DNA of 64,000 nucleotides, from the NCBI RefSeq assembly GCF_004197395.1, contig NZ_SELS01000020.1, forward strand, positions 1-64,000, written 5' to 3'. This stretch comes from Paraburkholderia sp. UYCP14C. GTDB lineage: Bacteria > Pseudomonadota > Gammaproteobacteria > Burkholderiales > Burkholderiaceae. Below the pieces are notes generated by a model, which was not told the origin of the DNA, ran no database searches, and was given only the letters and a program-made list of their open reading frames with translations. A program made the translations under genes and the position numbers. Positions 34,175 to 42,036 of this stretch are shown piece after piece; the stretch's first letter is position 1, and each line of letters opens with the position of its first letter.

Positions 34175-34517
34175 CACCAACTCCTCGTAGTCGTCCGGCC
34201 GTAAGACAGATGCGTACCAGCTTTCAAGTTACGCGCAGAGAAAAGGACGGAATTGATGCACATCAAGGCTGCATCGGTCCGAGTGCGCCAGCCCCGCCTG
34301 GAATACGCTCATGGGTGTCTCCACTGGAATTCGCCGTTCAGCGAATTCCAGCCACAGAAGCTGCGGAACTGGTTGACCTGTGTCAAAAAGGGCGGGTACC
34401 GGCGGTGTACCGTTTGTTCATTTCGGACACGTTGCGTTGGCACGGTCGCCAATAGTTTGTCGTGGCGTTTCACGAGGCGCCCAACGTTACCTGGTTACTT
34501 ACATTCCGCACAGAGAC
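34175..34517. other. divergent promoter region of the copA and lemA operons
   Basis: 343 bp between the Met-rich gene (minus) and lemA (plus). It holds the perfect inverted repeat listed separately at 34325-34350 and a GGTACCG-x6-TACCG stretch near 34,395-34,412. The remainder has no recognisable gene. Confidence 0.4.
34325..34350. promoter_or_regulatory. perfect inverted repeat, candidate operator
   Basis: TGGAATTCGC (34325-34334) and GCGAATTCCA (34341-34350) form a perfect 10-bp inverted repeat around a 6-bp spacer. It sits mid-way in the divergent region and has no T-run after it, so an operator is more likely than a terminator. The regulator is unknown. Confidence 0.5.
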
Positions 34518-35144
34518 ATGAGAATGCGAACGCTCTTCGGGTTGCTATTTGTAGCAGTCGTGCTCGGCCTGTCCGGATGTGGGTATAACGCCATCCAGAC
34601 CCAGGACGAACAGGTCAAGGCAAGCTGGTCGGAAGTCTTGAACCAGTATCAGCGGCGGGCCGACCTAGTGCCAAATCTCGTCAATACGGTTAAGGGATTC
34701 GCCAACCAGGAGAAGGAAGTTTTGACGAAGGTGACCGAGGCTCGCGCGCAGGTCGGCTCCATCAAGGCGACCCCGGAACTGCTAGCTGACCCGCAGGCGT
34801 TCGCGAAATTTGAATCGGCGCAGGGACAGCTCACGTCCTCCCTCTCCCGTCTGCTCGTAGTGTCGGAAAACTACCCGCAACTCAAGTCCGACGCGAACTT
34901 CAGGGATTTGCAGGCCCAGCTCGAAGGAACCGAGAACCGGATTGCGGTCGCGCGGACCCGCTACATCAAGGCGGTGCAGCAGTACAACTCCACCGTCAGG
35001 TCGTTCCCGGACAACCTGATTGCAAAGGCGTTCGGTTATCAGGAAAAACCGAACTTTTCCGTTGCAAATGAAGCTGAAATTTCAAGGCCGCCACGTGTCG
35101 ACTTCGGGGCGACACCGGCGTCGGCGGGCGGGGCAAACAATTGA
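34518..35144 (+). CDS. lemA: LemA family lipoprotein
   Basis: A 208-aa LemA protein. ATG 34518 gives a lipoprotein signal ending LGLSGCGYN; codons upstream are read-through. The LemA helical core follows: QVKASWSEVLNQYQRRADLVPNLVNTVKGF, then EKEVLTKVTEARAQ, LSRLLVVSENYPQLKSD, and NRIAVARTRYI. LemA proteins form a helical scaffold at the membrane. Its stop overlaps the TTG start of the first TPM gene, giving the common LemA-TPM-TPM operon. Confidence 0.92.
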   Translation: MRMRTLFGLLFVAVVLGLSGCGYNAIQTQDEQVKASWSEVLNQYQRRADLVPNLVNTVKGFANQEKEVLTKVTEARAQVGSIKATPELLADPQAFAKFESAQGQLTSSLSRLLVVSENYPQLKSDANFRDLQAQLEGTENRIAVARTRYIKAVQQYNSTVRSFPDNLIAKAFGYQEKPNFSVANEAEISRPPRVDFGATPASAGGANN

Positions 35145-35998
35145 CCTTCATCCGCATACTGTTCATGGTGGTCGTCGCGGCGGTTGCGTTCGCCGGGGCC
35201 GACGTTCATGCCGAAGTACCCATCCCGTCGCTGACCGCCCGCGTGACGGACGAGACGGGAACGCTGACGAACGAGCAACGTTCTGCCCTCGAGCAAACTC
35301 TCAAGGACTTTGAGGTCCGCAAGGGAACTCAGATTTCGGTCCTTATCGTCCCCACGACGCAGCCCGAGACAATCGAGCAGTATTCAATGCGTGTGGTTGA
35401 ACAATGGAAGCTTGGGCGGCAAAAGGTTGATGACGGGGCGTTGCTGATTGTCGCCAAGAACGACCGGTCGCTGCGCATCGAAGTCGGATACGGCCTTGAA
35501 GGCGCACTGAACGATGCGACCAGTAGCCGGATTATCCGTGAGGTGATTGTCCCCAGGTTCAAGCAGGGCGACTTCTACGGCGGCATCGCTGCGGGCGTTG
35601 ACAGCATTATCAGTGTCGCCAATGGTGAACCGCTACCCGCTCCGGCACAGCGCCGAGATGAGACCGAGGGCATTGGACGGCTACTCCCGGCACTGTTTGT
35701 GATGGCAGTCGTCGCGGGTGGTTTGCTGCGTGCCTTGCTCGGCCGGTTGCCCGGCGCCGTTGTAACGGGCGGTGTTATCGGCGTGCTGGCGTGGATACTT
35801 TCTGGCGCGGTCTTCGTCGCCGTCGTCGCCGGGGTAATCGCGCTCATATTCACGCTTGTCGGCAGCGGCATGGGTGCATACGTGGGGGGGCGGTACATTG
35901 GTGGCGGGCCAGGCGGGTTCGGCGGCCGCTCCAACCGCGATATCTTCCGAGGCGGTGGCGGCGGATTCGGCGGTGGTGGGGCTTCAGGAAGGTGGTGA
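35141..35998 (+). CDS. TPM domain protein (YgcG-like)
   Basis: A 285-aa protein, start TTG 35141 overlapping the LemA stop; the first internal ATG would cut the signal peptide. Signal peptide to about residue 24. A TPM domain (about 35-160) has TDETGTLTNEQRSALEQTL, ISVLIVPTTQPETIEQYS and GYGLEGALNDATSSRII. Two TM segments follow (about 185-205 and 212-245), and a Gly-rich end (FGGGGASGRW). TPM domains are proposed phosphatases or PSII-repair-like factors; the exact activity here is unknown. Confidence 0.88.
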   Translation: MTFIRILFMVVVAAVAFAGADVHAEVPIPSLTARVTDETGTLTNEQRSALEQTLKDFEVRKGTQISVLIVPTTQPETIEQYSMRVVEQWKLGRQKVDDGALLIVAKNDRSLRIEVGYGLEGALNDATSSRIIREVIVPRFKQGDFYGGIAAGVDSIISVANGEPLPAPAQRRDETEGIGRLLPALFVMAVVAGGLLRALLGRLPGAVVTGGVIGVLAWILSGAVFVAVVAGVIALIFTLVGSGMGAYVGGRYIGGGPGGFGGRSNRDIFRGGGGGFGGGGASGRW

Positions 35999-36000
35999 AC

Positions 36001-36498
36001 GTGGACCTGAAACGTATCGTCCGGCACCTGATGATGACCCATTGGCGGGTCAAGGCAGCGTTTTCACCGCGTTCCCTGTCGGCCATCGAGAAGGCCATTC
36101 AGGAGAGTCACAAAGCCCACGTCGGCCAAGTGAGGTTTGTAGTTGAGGGCGCGCTGCATAGTGCCGCTCTCTTCGATGGACTGACTGCACGTGAACGGGC
36201 GATTGACGTGTTTTCCCAGCTTCGGGTGTGGGACACGGAGTACAACAACGGGGTTCTAATCTATCTGCTTCTCGCGGACCGCGACGTTGAAATCATTGCG
36301 GACCGAGGCATCCATTCGCGAGTCCCTCGTGAAGAATGGGAGGCTGTCTGCCGGATGATGGAGTCGGAGTTTCAGCGCGGGAAATACCAAGCGGGTGCCG
36401 TACGCGGAGTCGACCAGGTCACGGCACTGCTCAAGAAACACTTCCCGGCGCATAGGCCGCCTCGAGAAGACCTGCCAAGTTCTCCTGTCTTGATGTAG
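36001..36498 (+). CDS. second TPM domain protein, cytosolic
   Basis: A 165-aa protein with no signal peptide. The start is GTG 36001, with AGGAAGG at 35986-35992 eight bases away; GTGs at 35992 and 35995 lie too close to it. The TPM domain is SLSAIEKAIQESHKAHVGQVRFVVEGAL, then VWDTEYNNGVLIYLLLADRDVEIIADRGI. It begins 2 bp after the first TPM gene. Probably works with the membrane-bound TPM protein and LemA. Confidence 0.87.
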   Translation: MDLKRIVRHLMMTHWRVKAAFSPRSLSAIEKAIQESHKAHVGQVRFVVEGALHSAALFDGLTARERAIDVFSQLRVWDTEYNNGVLIYLLLADRDVEIIADRGIHSRVPREEWEAVCRMMESEFQRGKYQAGAVRGVDQVTALLKKHFPAHRPPREDLPSSPVLM

Positions 36499-36592
36499 GA
36501 GCGTCAAGCCCAACTGAACAGTGACGAACGCGATGCCGACTTGGACGCGGCCGTCCTGTTTCGCATTTAGGGGAATACCCCTGACGAACACG

Positions 36593-36964
36593 ATGGAAGC
36601 AGAGATTTACAAGGGATATGCACTCTACGGGCACTCAATCCACGAGGGCGAGGTCTTTGCCACCAGTGGGACGGTGCTTCGCGCCGGGCGACTAGTTGGG
36701 ACCAGCGGTGTACTCGAGTTTTTTCAAACGGAAGTGATTGCGTGTTCCGGTAAAGTTCAGTCGGCGGTTCACCGAGCCCGCAACGACATCCGCGAGCTGA
36801 ACCAGAGCGCTATTTTTCGAAGAAACCGCAACGATAGACTCGAGTATCAGCTCATCGCCGTGTCGATTTTGAAGACCATCGTGAATGCGCTGCTTCATTC
36901 CCTCGATGGCAATCTGGTCGAGCGACTGTTCTTCGTCCAGCGTGACAGTGACATATCGCGGTAG
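36593..36964 (+). pseudogene. small conserved Burkholderiales-type gene, apparently truncated
   Basis: From ATG 36593 the frame encodes EAEIYKGYALYGHSIHEGEV then FATSGTVLRAGRLVGTSGVL. From memory this resembles a family of about 70-aa Burkholderiales proteins with a GHxI ... A-SGTV-R-GKLV--SGVLG-F-TE pattern. After EFFQTEV the family's end (WAR-WVD) is missing, and the frame runs on antisense through the DUF3800 gene to a stop at 36964. I infer a junction near 36,725 where the tail was replaced. Family recognition is not verified. Confidence 0.4.
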
Positions 36965-37780
36965 CCCGACCCGCCCGCTGTTCACCTCATGCTCAAGCCC
37001 CTTGAGCAGCATGAATTCGTGCAGACGTTGCACGGCGTCTTCGATACTGCGTTTCAAATTGTCTCGACGGACCGCGATGAGCTTGAAGCTTAGATACTCG
37101 CGATTCACCTCGATGACATCGAGGTAGTCTGCAATCGCGTCAATGTCCCCTTTCCCGAACCTCGCAAAGTGCAGTTCCCGCTTTGCAAACGTGGAGCTGG
37201 CCTTCCACGTGTTGATGGCCTGCGTCACATCGAATACTGCGCGGCCGTTCAACACCCAGACGGCGCCCACGATTACGTGGGCCTCGGTCTTGCCCGTTTC
37301 GTCGGCAAACACCTGGAGCGTCTGCCTCGGCGTCGCATCCTCGAGGACTGCATCGCGCATTTCGTCTTCAAGGCCCCTGCGGCGGCGGCGTACCTTCACG
37401 TCGGCTTGGAATAGCTCGTATTCGTTTTGAATCTTTGCCCGCGCTCGCACGAGAAGCGGTACGTGTTCAAGCTCGAAAAGATGTTCGGGCTTTATACCAT
37501 CGGGATTGAAGAACGCAGGCTGGAACTCCGCCCAATATTTGAGCGCCAGAACGATGTCGCTGTTCCGGGCCGCCGGATACATATTCAAAATATATGCGAC
37601 GCGAGCTCTCTGAGTCGAGAAGTCACCACTGGCGAGCGAGTCGATGAGCTCACGCTTTTCTTTGCGAAGACGTTGCGCCTTCTTCTCCGCAGGGTCTATG
37701 ACGGCTTCTTGTTCGTCTCCGGCGGGAGCCGCCGCTTGGGTTTCGCCGAGTTCGAGCAGGTCTTCGCTTGTGGACATCAT
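36692..37780 (-). CDS. DUF3800-like protein with an N-terminal extension
   Basis: A 362-aa protein. GAGG ribosome site 3-6 nt before ATG 37780. Residues 1-140 are charged and helical, with a basic patch KVRRRRRGLEDE. From about 155 a DUF3800-like domain begins (VFADETGKTEAHVIVGAVWVL, the usual D-E-S-G written DETG) and ends in the characteristic SSKNSALVQLADVVAGSVNR, with the late Asp. DUF3800 is predicted to have an RNase H-like nuclease fold and is common in mobile and defence contexts, but no member's role is assigned here. It sits at the right end of the accessory block, pointing inward. Confidence 0.65.
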   Translation of the reverse strand: MMSTSEDLLELGETQAAAPAGDEQEAVIDPAEKKAQRLRKEKRELIDSLASGDFSTQRARVAYILNMYPAARNSDIVLALKYWAEFQPAFFNPDGIKPEHLFELEHVPLLVRARAKIQNEYELFQADVKVRRRRRGLEDEMRDAVLEDATPRQTLQVFADETGKTEAHVIVGAVWVLNGRAVFDVTQAINTWKASSTFAKRELHFARFGKGDIDAIADYLDVIEVNREYLSFKLIAVRRDNLKRSIEDAVQRLHEFMLLKGLEHEVNSGRVGLPRYVTVTLDEEQSLDQIAIEGMKQRIHDGLQNRHGDELILESIVAVSSKNSALVQLADVVAGSVNRRLNFTGTRNHFRLKKLEYTAGPN

Positions 37781-37867
37781 GCCTCACCTTCAACCTTTGG
37801 AACTTCAGTTTATCGCGATATTCGTCTGCCGTATGGGGCAGGAAAACGGATGTTAGATGCCGTGCAA

Positions 37868-37886
37868 CCGGAGCCGAACCCCGGGC
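37868..37886. repeat. GC-rich palindromic repeat, copy 1
   Basis: CCGGAGCCGAACCCCGGGC, a degenerate copy of the motif CCGGGGCCGAxGCCCCGGG found twice more downstream in the same gap. Confidence 0.45.
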
Positions 37887-37990
37887 AGCATATTGCGCAA
37901 TCAAGGCGAGGTGATACTGGGCGAGCAGCAGGAGCGAGCCGCTAGCGCGGGATGCAGGATGGGAAGGTAGACGCAACGGAAGGAGATGAG

Positions 37991-38010
37991 ACCGGGGCCG
38001 AAGCCCCGGG
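37991..38010. repeat. GC-rich palindromic repeat, copy 2
   Basis: CCGGGGCCGAAGCCCCGGGC, a stem of CCGGGGC and GCCCCGG around a CGAA tetraloop. This is the most symmetrical of the three copies and could be an extragenic palindromic element. Confidence 0.5.
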
Positions 38011-38091
38011 CGACCGCTCATTGCGAGGTCATTTCTGTGCCATTTTTAGGAATTTCCCCCTCGAAACACGGGCGATTTGTCGCGGTGGGAA

Positions 38092-38178
38092 TAGAAGCGT
38101 TTACCTCGTAAAAACAATTACCTAGATGCAGAAATCGGCTCCGGAAAAGGGAGATGCGTTTACACGTATACGCTTCTA
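38092..38178. repeat. inverted repeat pair in AT-richer patch
   Basis: TAGAAGCGTTTAC (38092-38104) and GTATACGCTTCTA (38166-38178) are inverted copies matching at 12 of 13 positions, 61 bp apart. GCGTTTAC also occurs as a direct repeat at 38097-38104 and 38156-38163. Such arrays can be recombinase or transposase binding sites at an element end, but no such enzyme is in the window. Confidence 0.4.
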
Positions 38179-38354
38179 ATTCAAACGTGCACGACGTCCG
38201 ATTAAGCCTTATGCCGGAGTTGCACTGAACCATCGTTTCCGATTCATCCCGCTCGGAGAGCAACGATTCAACATCCATTCGCTGGAGATCACACGAAGTT
38301 GGGCACCCGGATCAAATCGACGGCGTCAACAACCTTGTGCACATCGTAGGTAAG

Positions 38355-38374
38355 CCGGGGGCCGAGGCCCGGGG
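38355..38374. repeat. GC-rich palindromic repeat, copy 3
   Basis: CCGGGGGCCGAGGCCCGGGG, the third copy, on the core side of the first GATC sites. The three copies are 123 and 364 bp apart. Confidence 0.45.
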
Positions 38375-38595
38375 AATAACGCGCGCGCGTCAAACTTTGT
38401 CAGAAGTTTTCGAGGATGCGCGGGCATTGCGCATTGGCGCGCCCAGAACTTTCAAAAAGCCCACCAGGGGTTACTGCGCCCATGCGGGGAAGTGGCGCGG
38501 ACACTTTGGCCTGATTGCAATTTTTCGAATAGGCTCCGCGACGCCAGTCGTGACGGGGCCTCCAGACTTACGAAATTCCGGTGCCAAAATGTGTG

Positions 38596-38616
38596 GGTCC
38601 GCGACTCGCGCGGACC
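38596..38616 (-). terminator. probable glmS terminator hairpin
   Basis: GGTCCGCG-ACTCG-CGCGGACC forms a perfect 8-bp stem with a 5-nt loop, 40 bp after the glmS stop on the minus strand. In glmS direction it is followed by CACACATTTT, a short T-run at some distance. Rated as a moderate terminator. Confidence 0.5.
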
Positions 38617-38656
38617 TCTTTCCAAGTTCCTATGCGCCGTTACGTCTTCTGCTTCG

Positions 38657-40474
38657 TCACTCCACCGTCACCGATTTCGCCAGGTTGCGCGGCTTATCCA
38701 CATCGGTGCCACGCGCGCAAGCGGTGTGATACGCGAGCAACTGCAGCGGCACGACGTGCAGGATCGGCGACAGCAGGCCATAGTGCTCCGGCATGCGGAT
38801 CACGTGCAGCCCTTCGTCGTTGACGATCTTCGTATCCGCATCGGCGAACACATAAAGCTCGCCGCCACGCGCGCGTACTTCCTGGATGTTCGACTTCAGC
38901 TTTTCGAGCAGCGCGTCGTTCGGCGCGACCGTCACCACCGGCATCGCTTCGGTCACGAGCGCCAACGGACCGTGCTTCAATTCGCCGGCCGGATACGCCT
39001 CGGCGTGGATATACGATATCTCCTTGAGCTTCAGCGCGCCTTCGAGGGCGATCGGATAGTGCAGGCCGCGCCCGAGGAACAACGCATGTTCCTTGCGAGA
39101 AAACTCCTCCGACCACGCGATGATCTGCGGCTCCAGCGCGAGCACGCTGTTGAGCGCAGCCGGCAGGTGGCGCAGCTGCTTCAGATAGCTCGCTTCCTGC
39201 TCGTCGTTCAGACGTCCGCGCAGCTTCGCGAGCGTTGCCGCCAGCGTGAACAACGCGACCAGCTGCGTCGTGAACGCCTTGGTCGACGCGACGCCGATCT
39301 CGCGCCCCGCGTGCGTGAGGAACGACAACTCGGTCTGCCGCACCATCGCGCTCGTGCCGACGTTGCAGATCGCGAGCGTGTGCTTGTGGCCGAGCGCCTG
39401 CGCGTGCTTGAGCGCCGCGAGCGTGTCGGCGGTTTCACCCGACTGCGAAATCACCACCACCAGCGACTTCGGATTCGGCACCGACTCGCGATAGCGATAC
39501 TCGCTCGCAATCTCGACCTGAGTCGGAATCTTCGCGAGCGATTCGAGCCAGTACTTGGCAGTGAGCCCCGAGTAGTAGCTGGTGCCGCACGCGAGAATCA
39601 GCAAACTGTCGATGTCCGCGAACACCTCGCCCGCGCCTTCGCCGAAGATCCACGCATCGAATGCATCGGCTTGCGGAATCGTGTCGGTGATCGCTTGCGG
39701 CTGCTCGAAAATTTCCTTCTGCATGAAGTGGCGATACGGGCCGAGTTCAACCGCGCCGCCATACGCCGCGACCTGACGCACTTCGCGCTGCGCGGCCTCG
39801 CCCTGGCGATCGGCGATCCGCACGCCATCGAGCGACAGTTCGCAGACGTCGCCTTCCTCGAGGAAGATGAAGCGCTCGGTGCTGCCCGCGAGCGCAAGCG
39901 CGTCCGACGCGAGGAAGTTCTCGCCGTCGCCGAGTCCGACCACGAGCGGCGAGCCCTGGCGGGCGCCGACCACCGTGTGCGGCTGGTCCCTGTGCAGCAC
40001 CGCGATCGCGTACGCACCGTGCAGCTGCGCGATCGCCTCGCGCACCGCGGCGAACAGATCGCCGCGATACAGGCTATGGATCAGGTGCGCAATAACCTCG
40101 GTGTCGGTCTGCGAGACGAACTCGTAACCCTTGCCACGCAGCATTTCGCGCAAGGTCTCATAGTTCTCGATGATGCCGTTGTGTACCAACGCCAGCGCAT
40201 CGCGCGAGAAGATCGGGTGCGCGTTGTCGGTGACCGGTGCACCATGTGTGGCCCAGCGCGTATGCGCGATGCCCGTCACGCCTTCGAGGCGACCGTCGCG
40301 CACCTGCCCGTCGAGGTCGGCGACACGCGCGACGCTGCGCGCGCGGCTCGGTCCGCGAGCGCCGAGCACGGCGACGCCGCACGAATCGTAGCCGCGATAT
40401 TCGAGGCGCCGCAGTCCTTCGATCAGGACGGGAACGATGTTACGTTGCGCAACCGCGCCGACAATGCCGCACAT
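38657..40474 (-). CDS. glmS: glutamine-fructose-6-phosphate aminotransferase (isomerizing)
   Basis: A 605-aa enzyme making glucosamine-6-phosphate from fructose-6-phosphate and glutamine, the first step to UDP-GlcNAc. N-terminal class II glutaminase with nucleophile Cys2 (MCGIVGAVA). Two SIS sugar-isomerase domains follow ([17 protein letters not shown], then [19 protein letters not shown]). It ends with [13 protein letters not shown], the typical GlmS C-terminus. The region downstream of this end is attTn7 in many bacteria, and here the accessory block follows. It lies 60 bp downstream of glmU. Confidence 0.97.
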   Translation of the reverse strand: MCGIVGAVAQRNIVPVLIEGLRRLEYRGYDSCGVAVLGARGPSRARSVARVADLDGQVRDGRLEGVTGIAHTRWATHGAPVTDNAHPIFSRDALALVHNGIIENYETLREMLRGKGYEFVSQTDTEVIAHLIHSLYRGDLFAAVREAIAQLHGAYAIAVLHRDQPHTVVGARQGSPLVVGLGDGENFLASDALALAGSTERFIFLEEGDVCELSLDGVRIADRQGEAAQREVRQVAAYGGAVELGPYRHFMQKEIFEQPQAITDTIPQADAFDAWIFGEGAGEVFADIDSLLILACGTSYYSGLTAKYWLESLAKIPTQVEIASEYRYRESVPNPKSLVVVISQSGETADTLAALKHAQALGHKHTLAICNVGTSAMVRQTELSFLTHAGREIGVASTKAFTTQLVALFTLAATLAKLRGRLNDEQEASYLKQLRHLPAALNSVLALEPQIIAWSEEFSRKEHALFLGRGLHYPIALEGALKLKEISYIHAEAYPAGELKHGPLALVTEAMPVVTVAPNDALLEKLKSNIQEVRARGGELYVFADADTKIVNDEGLHVIRMPEHYGLLSPILHVVPLQLLAYHTACARGTDVDKPRNLAKSVTVE

Positions 40475-40533
40475 GGTGAATTCCTTTTCAGTGCCGGATT
40501 CAGTGAGCGCGCCTCGTGGGCACGCCGTATCGA

Positions 40534-41895
40534 TCAGGTTTTCTTTTTGACCGGGCGCACGTAGCCCGTCCTGCTCGTTTGGGTTTTATCGTTCAGCACC
40601 AGCGCGCCGGCCGCGACGTCTTTCCATACCGTGGTACCGGCCGCGATCGTCGCGCCGCGCTGCACGCGCACCGGTGCGACCAGTTGCGTGTCCGAGCCGA
40701 CGAACACGTCGTCCTCGATCACGGTGCGGAATTTGTTGGCGCCGTCGTAGTTGCAGGTGATCGTACCCGCGCCGATATTCACGCGCGCGCCGACATCCGC
40801 ATCGCCGATGTAGCTGAGGTGGTTCGCTTTCGAGCCATGGCCGAGCACCGCGTTCTTGACCTCGACGAAGTTCCCGACGTGCGACTCGTCGTGCAGCGCC
40901 GCACCCGGGCGCAAGCGCGCATATGGACCGATAACGGCCTTCGCGCCGACTTCCGCACCCTCGATGTGCGAGAACGCATCGACGCGTGTACCGACGCCGA
41001 TACGCGCGTTGCGGATCACGCAGTTCGGACCGATGCAGACGTTGTCGGCCAGCGTTACGCGGCCTTCGAACACGCAGTTCACGTCGATCGACACGTCGCG
41101 GCCGCATTCGAGCGTGCCGCGCACGTCGACGCGGGCTGGATCGACGAGCGTCACGCCCGCGACGAGCAGCGCGTCGGCCACATTGCGCTGATGAATCCGC
41201 TCGAGCTCGGCCAGTTGCTGCTTGCTGTTCACACCGAGCGTTTCCCACTCGTGCTCGGGCTGCGTGGTGACGACTTTCAGGCCGGCTTCGATCGCCATCT
41301 CGACCGCGTCGGTCAGATAGAACTCGCCTTGCGCGTTGTCGTTCCTGAGCGCCGCGAGCCAGCCGGCGAGACGCCCGGTCGGCGCGACGATGATGCCGGT
41401 GTTGATTTCGGCGATCTTCAGTTGCTCCGGATTCGCGTCCTTCTGCTCGACGATGCGCTGCACGTTGCCGTGCTGATCGCGCACGATGCGGCCATAGCCG
41501 GTCGGGTCGTCGAGCGTGACGGTGAGCACGCCGTAGCCGTTCTGGCCGGCGCGTTCGGTCAATGCGCGCAGCGTCTCCGCGCGCGTCAGCGGCACGTCGC
41601 CATACAGCACCAGCGTGGGCAAGGAAGGATCGAGCAGCGGCAGCGCCTGCTGCACCGCGTGGCCGGTGCCGAGCTGTTGCTCCTGCACCGCGAACCGGAT
41701 ATCGGGCGCCGCGACGGCTTCACGAACGGCTTCGGCGCCGTGGCCGATCACGACGATCAGGCGCGCGGGCTGCAGCGCGCGGGCGGTGTCGATGACATGA
41801 GCGAGGAGCGGCCGGCCGGCCAGAGGATGGAGCACCTTGGGAAGCGCGGACCGCATGCGCTTGCCGGTACCTGCCGCCAAAATGACGATGTTCAT
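40534..41895 (-). CDS. glmU: bifunctional UDP-N-acetylglucosamine pyrophosphorylase / GlcN-1-P acetyltransferase
   Basis: A 453-aa enzyme for the last two steps to UDP-GlcNAc. The N-terminal nucleotidyltransferase has [22 protein letters not shown] and the [11 protein letters not shown] and GDVPL motifs. A left-handed beta-helix from about residue 250 has hexapeptide repeats and the acetyltransferase site ([20 protein letters not shown]). Length matches the family. It precedes glmS, so the two hexosamine genes are probably cotranscribed. Confidence 0.97.
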   Translation of the reverse strand: MNIVILAAGTGKRMRSALPKVLHPLAGRPLLAHVIDTARALQPARLIVVIGHGAEAVREAVAAPDIRFAVQEQQLGTGHAVQQALPLLDPSLPTLVLYGDVPLTRAETLRALTERAGQNGYGVLTVTLDDPTGYGRIVRDQHGNVQRIVEQKDANPEQLKIAEINTGIIVAPTGRLAGWLAALRNDNAQGEFYLTDAVEMAIEAGLKVVTTQPEHEWETLGVNSKQQLAELERIHQRNVADALLVAGVTLVDPARVDVRGTLECGRDVSIDVNCVFEGRVTLADNVCIGPNCVIRNARIGVGTRVDAFSHIEGAEVGAKAVIGPYARLRPGAALHDESHVGNFVEVKNAVLGHGSKANHLSYIGDADVGARVNIGAGTITCNYDGANKFRTVIEDDVFVGSDTQLVAPVRVQRGATIAAGTTVWKDVAAGALVLNDKTQTSRTGYVRPVKKKT

Positions 41896-41949
41896 GGCGT
41901 CGGCAACTAGACGAGTTTGGAGCGCACGATTCTATCATGCTGCACCTGC

Positions 41950-41971
41950 AAAAAAGGCCGCTGACGCGGCC
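41950..41971 (-). terminator. rho-independent terminator after ttcA
   Basis: On the minus strand GGCCGC-GTCA-GCGGCC is followed by a run of six T. The stem is perfect over 6 bp. It lies between ttcA (ending at 42037) and glmU (starting at 41895), so glmUS is a separate transcription unit. Confidence 0.8.
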
Positions 41972-42036
41972 TCGGCGGGGCTTGCAAGCCGGCGGAAAAG
42001 CGCCGGAATGCAGCCGGAACAGGCACTGTTCGCGCG

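Larger units (their letters stand above)
195..38284. other. GATC-depleted accessory block (metal and stress resistance island)
   Basis: Reading every line, I find one GATC (9765-9768, inside AGATCT) between the site at 191-194 and the next at about 38,285. At roughly 60% GC more than a hundred would be expected by chance. Core sequence in the same window has nine in 39,601-40,260. The depletion crosses every operon in the block on both strands and also the non-coding gaps. Ile codons after G are written ATT (CTG ATT, GTG ATT) where the core writes ATC. The block carries Cu, Cr, Co/Ni, Mn and sulfur modules and no visible integrase or transposase. The left limit is uncertain because the window starts there. 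Confidence 0.75.
37781..38656. other. gene-poor junction between accessory block and glmS
   Basis: 876 bp with no convincing gene. It holds three copies of a GC-rich palindrome, a 13-bp inverted repeat pair in an AT-richer patch (38,030-38,280), the first GATC sites after the depleted block (about 38,285 and 38,311) and a hairpin just downstream of glmS. An 86-residue minus-strand frame (38018-38278) has no family features and is probably chance. Confidence 0.5.

Noticed and set aside
38018-38278. 86-residue minus-strand frame in the junction gap
   Set aside because: No ribosome site, no family features, and it covers the AT-richer repeat patch.
37781-38656. Tn7 insertion at attTn7
   Set aside because: The location next to glmS fits, but no tnsABCDE gene or Tn7-type end repeats were recognised. 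Kept only as an insertion-hotspot idea.
38492-40564. 690-residue open frame antisense to glmS
   Set aside because: It is low-complexity Arg/Ala-rich read-through typical of antisense frames in high-GC genes. glmS on the other strand is unmistakable.
40516-41910. 464-residue frame antisense to glmU
   Set aside because: Shadow of glmU; composition and lack of any motif argue against a protein.
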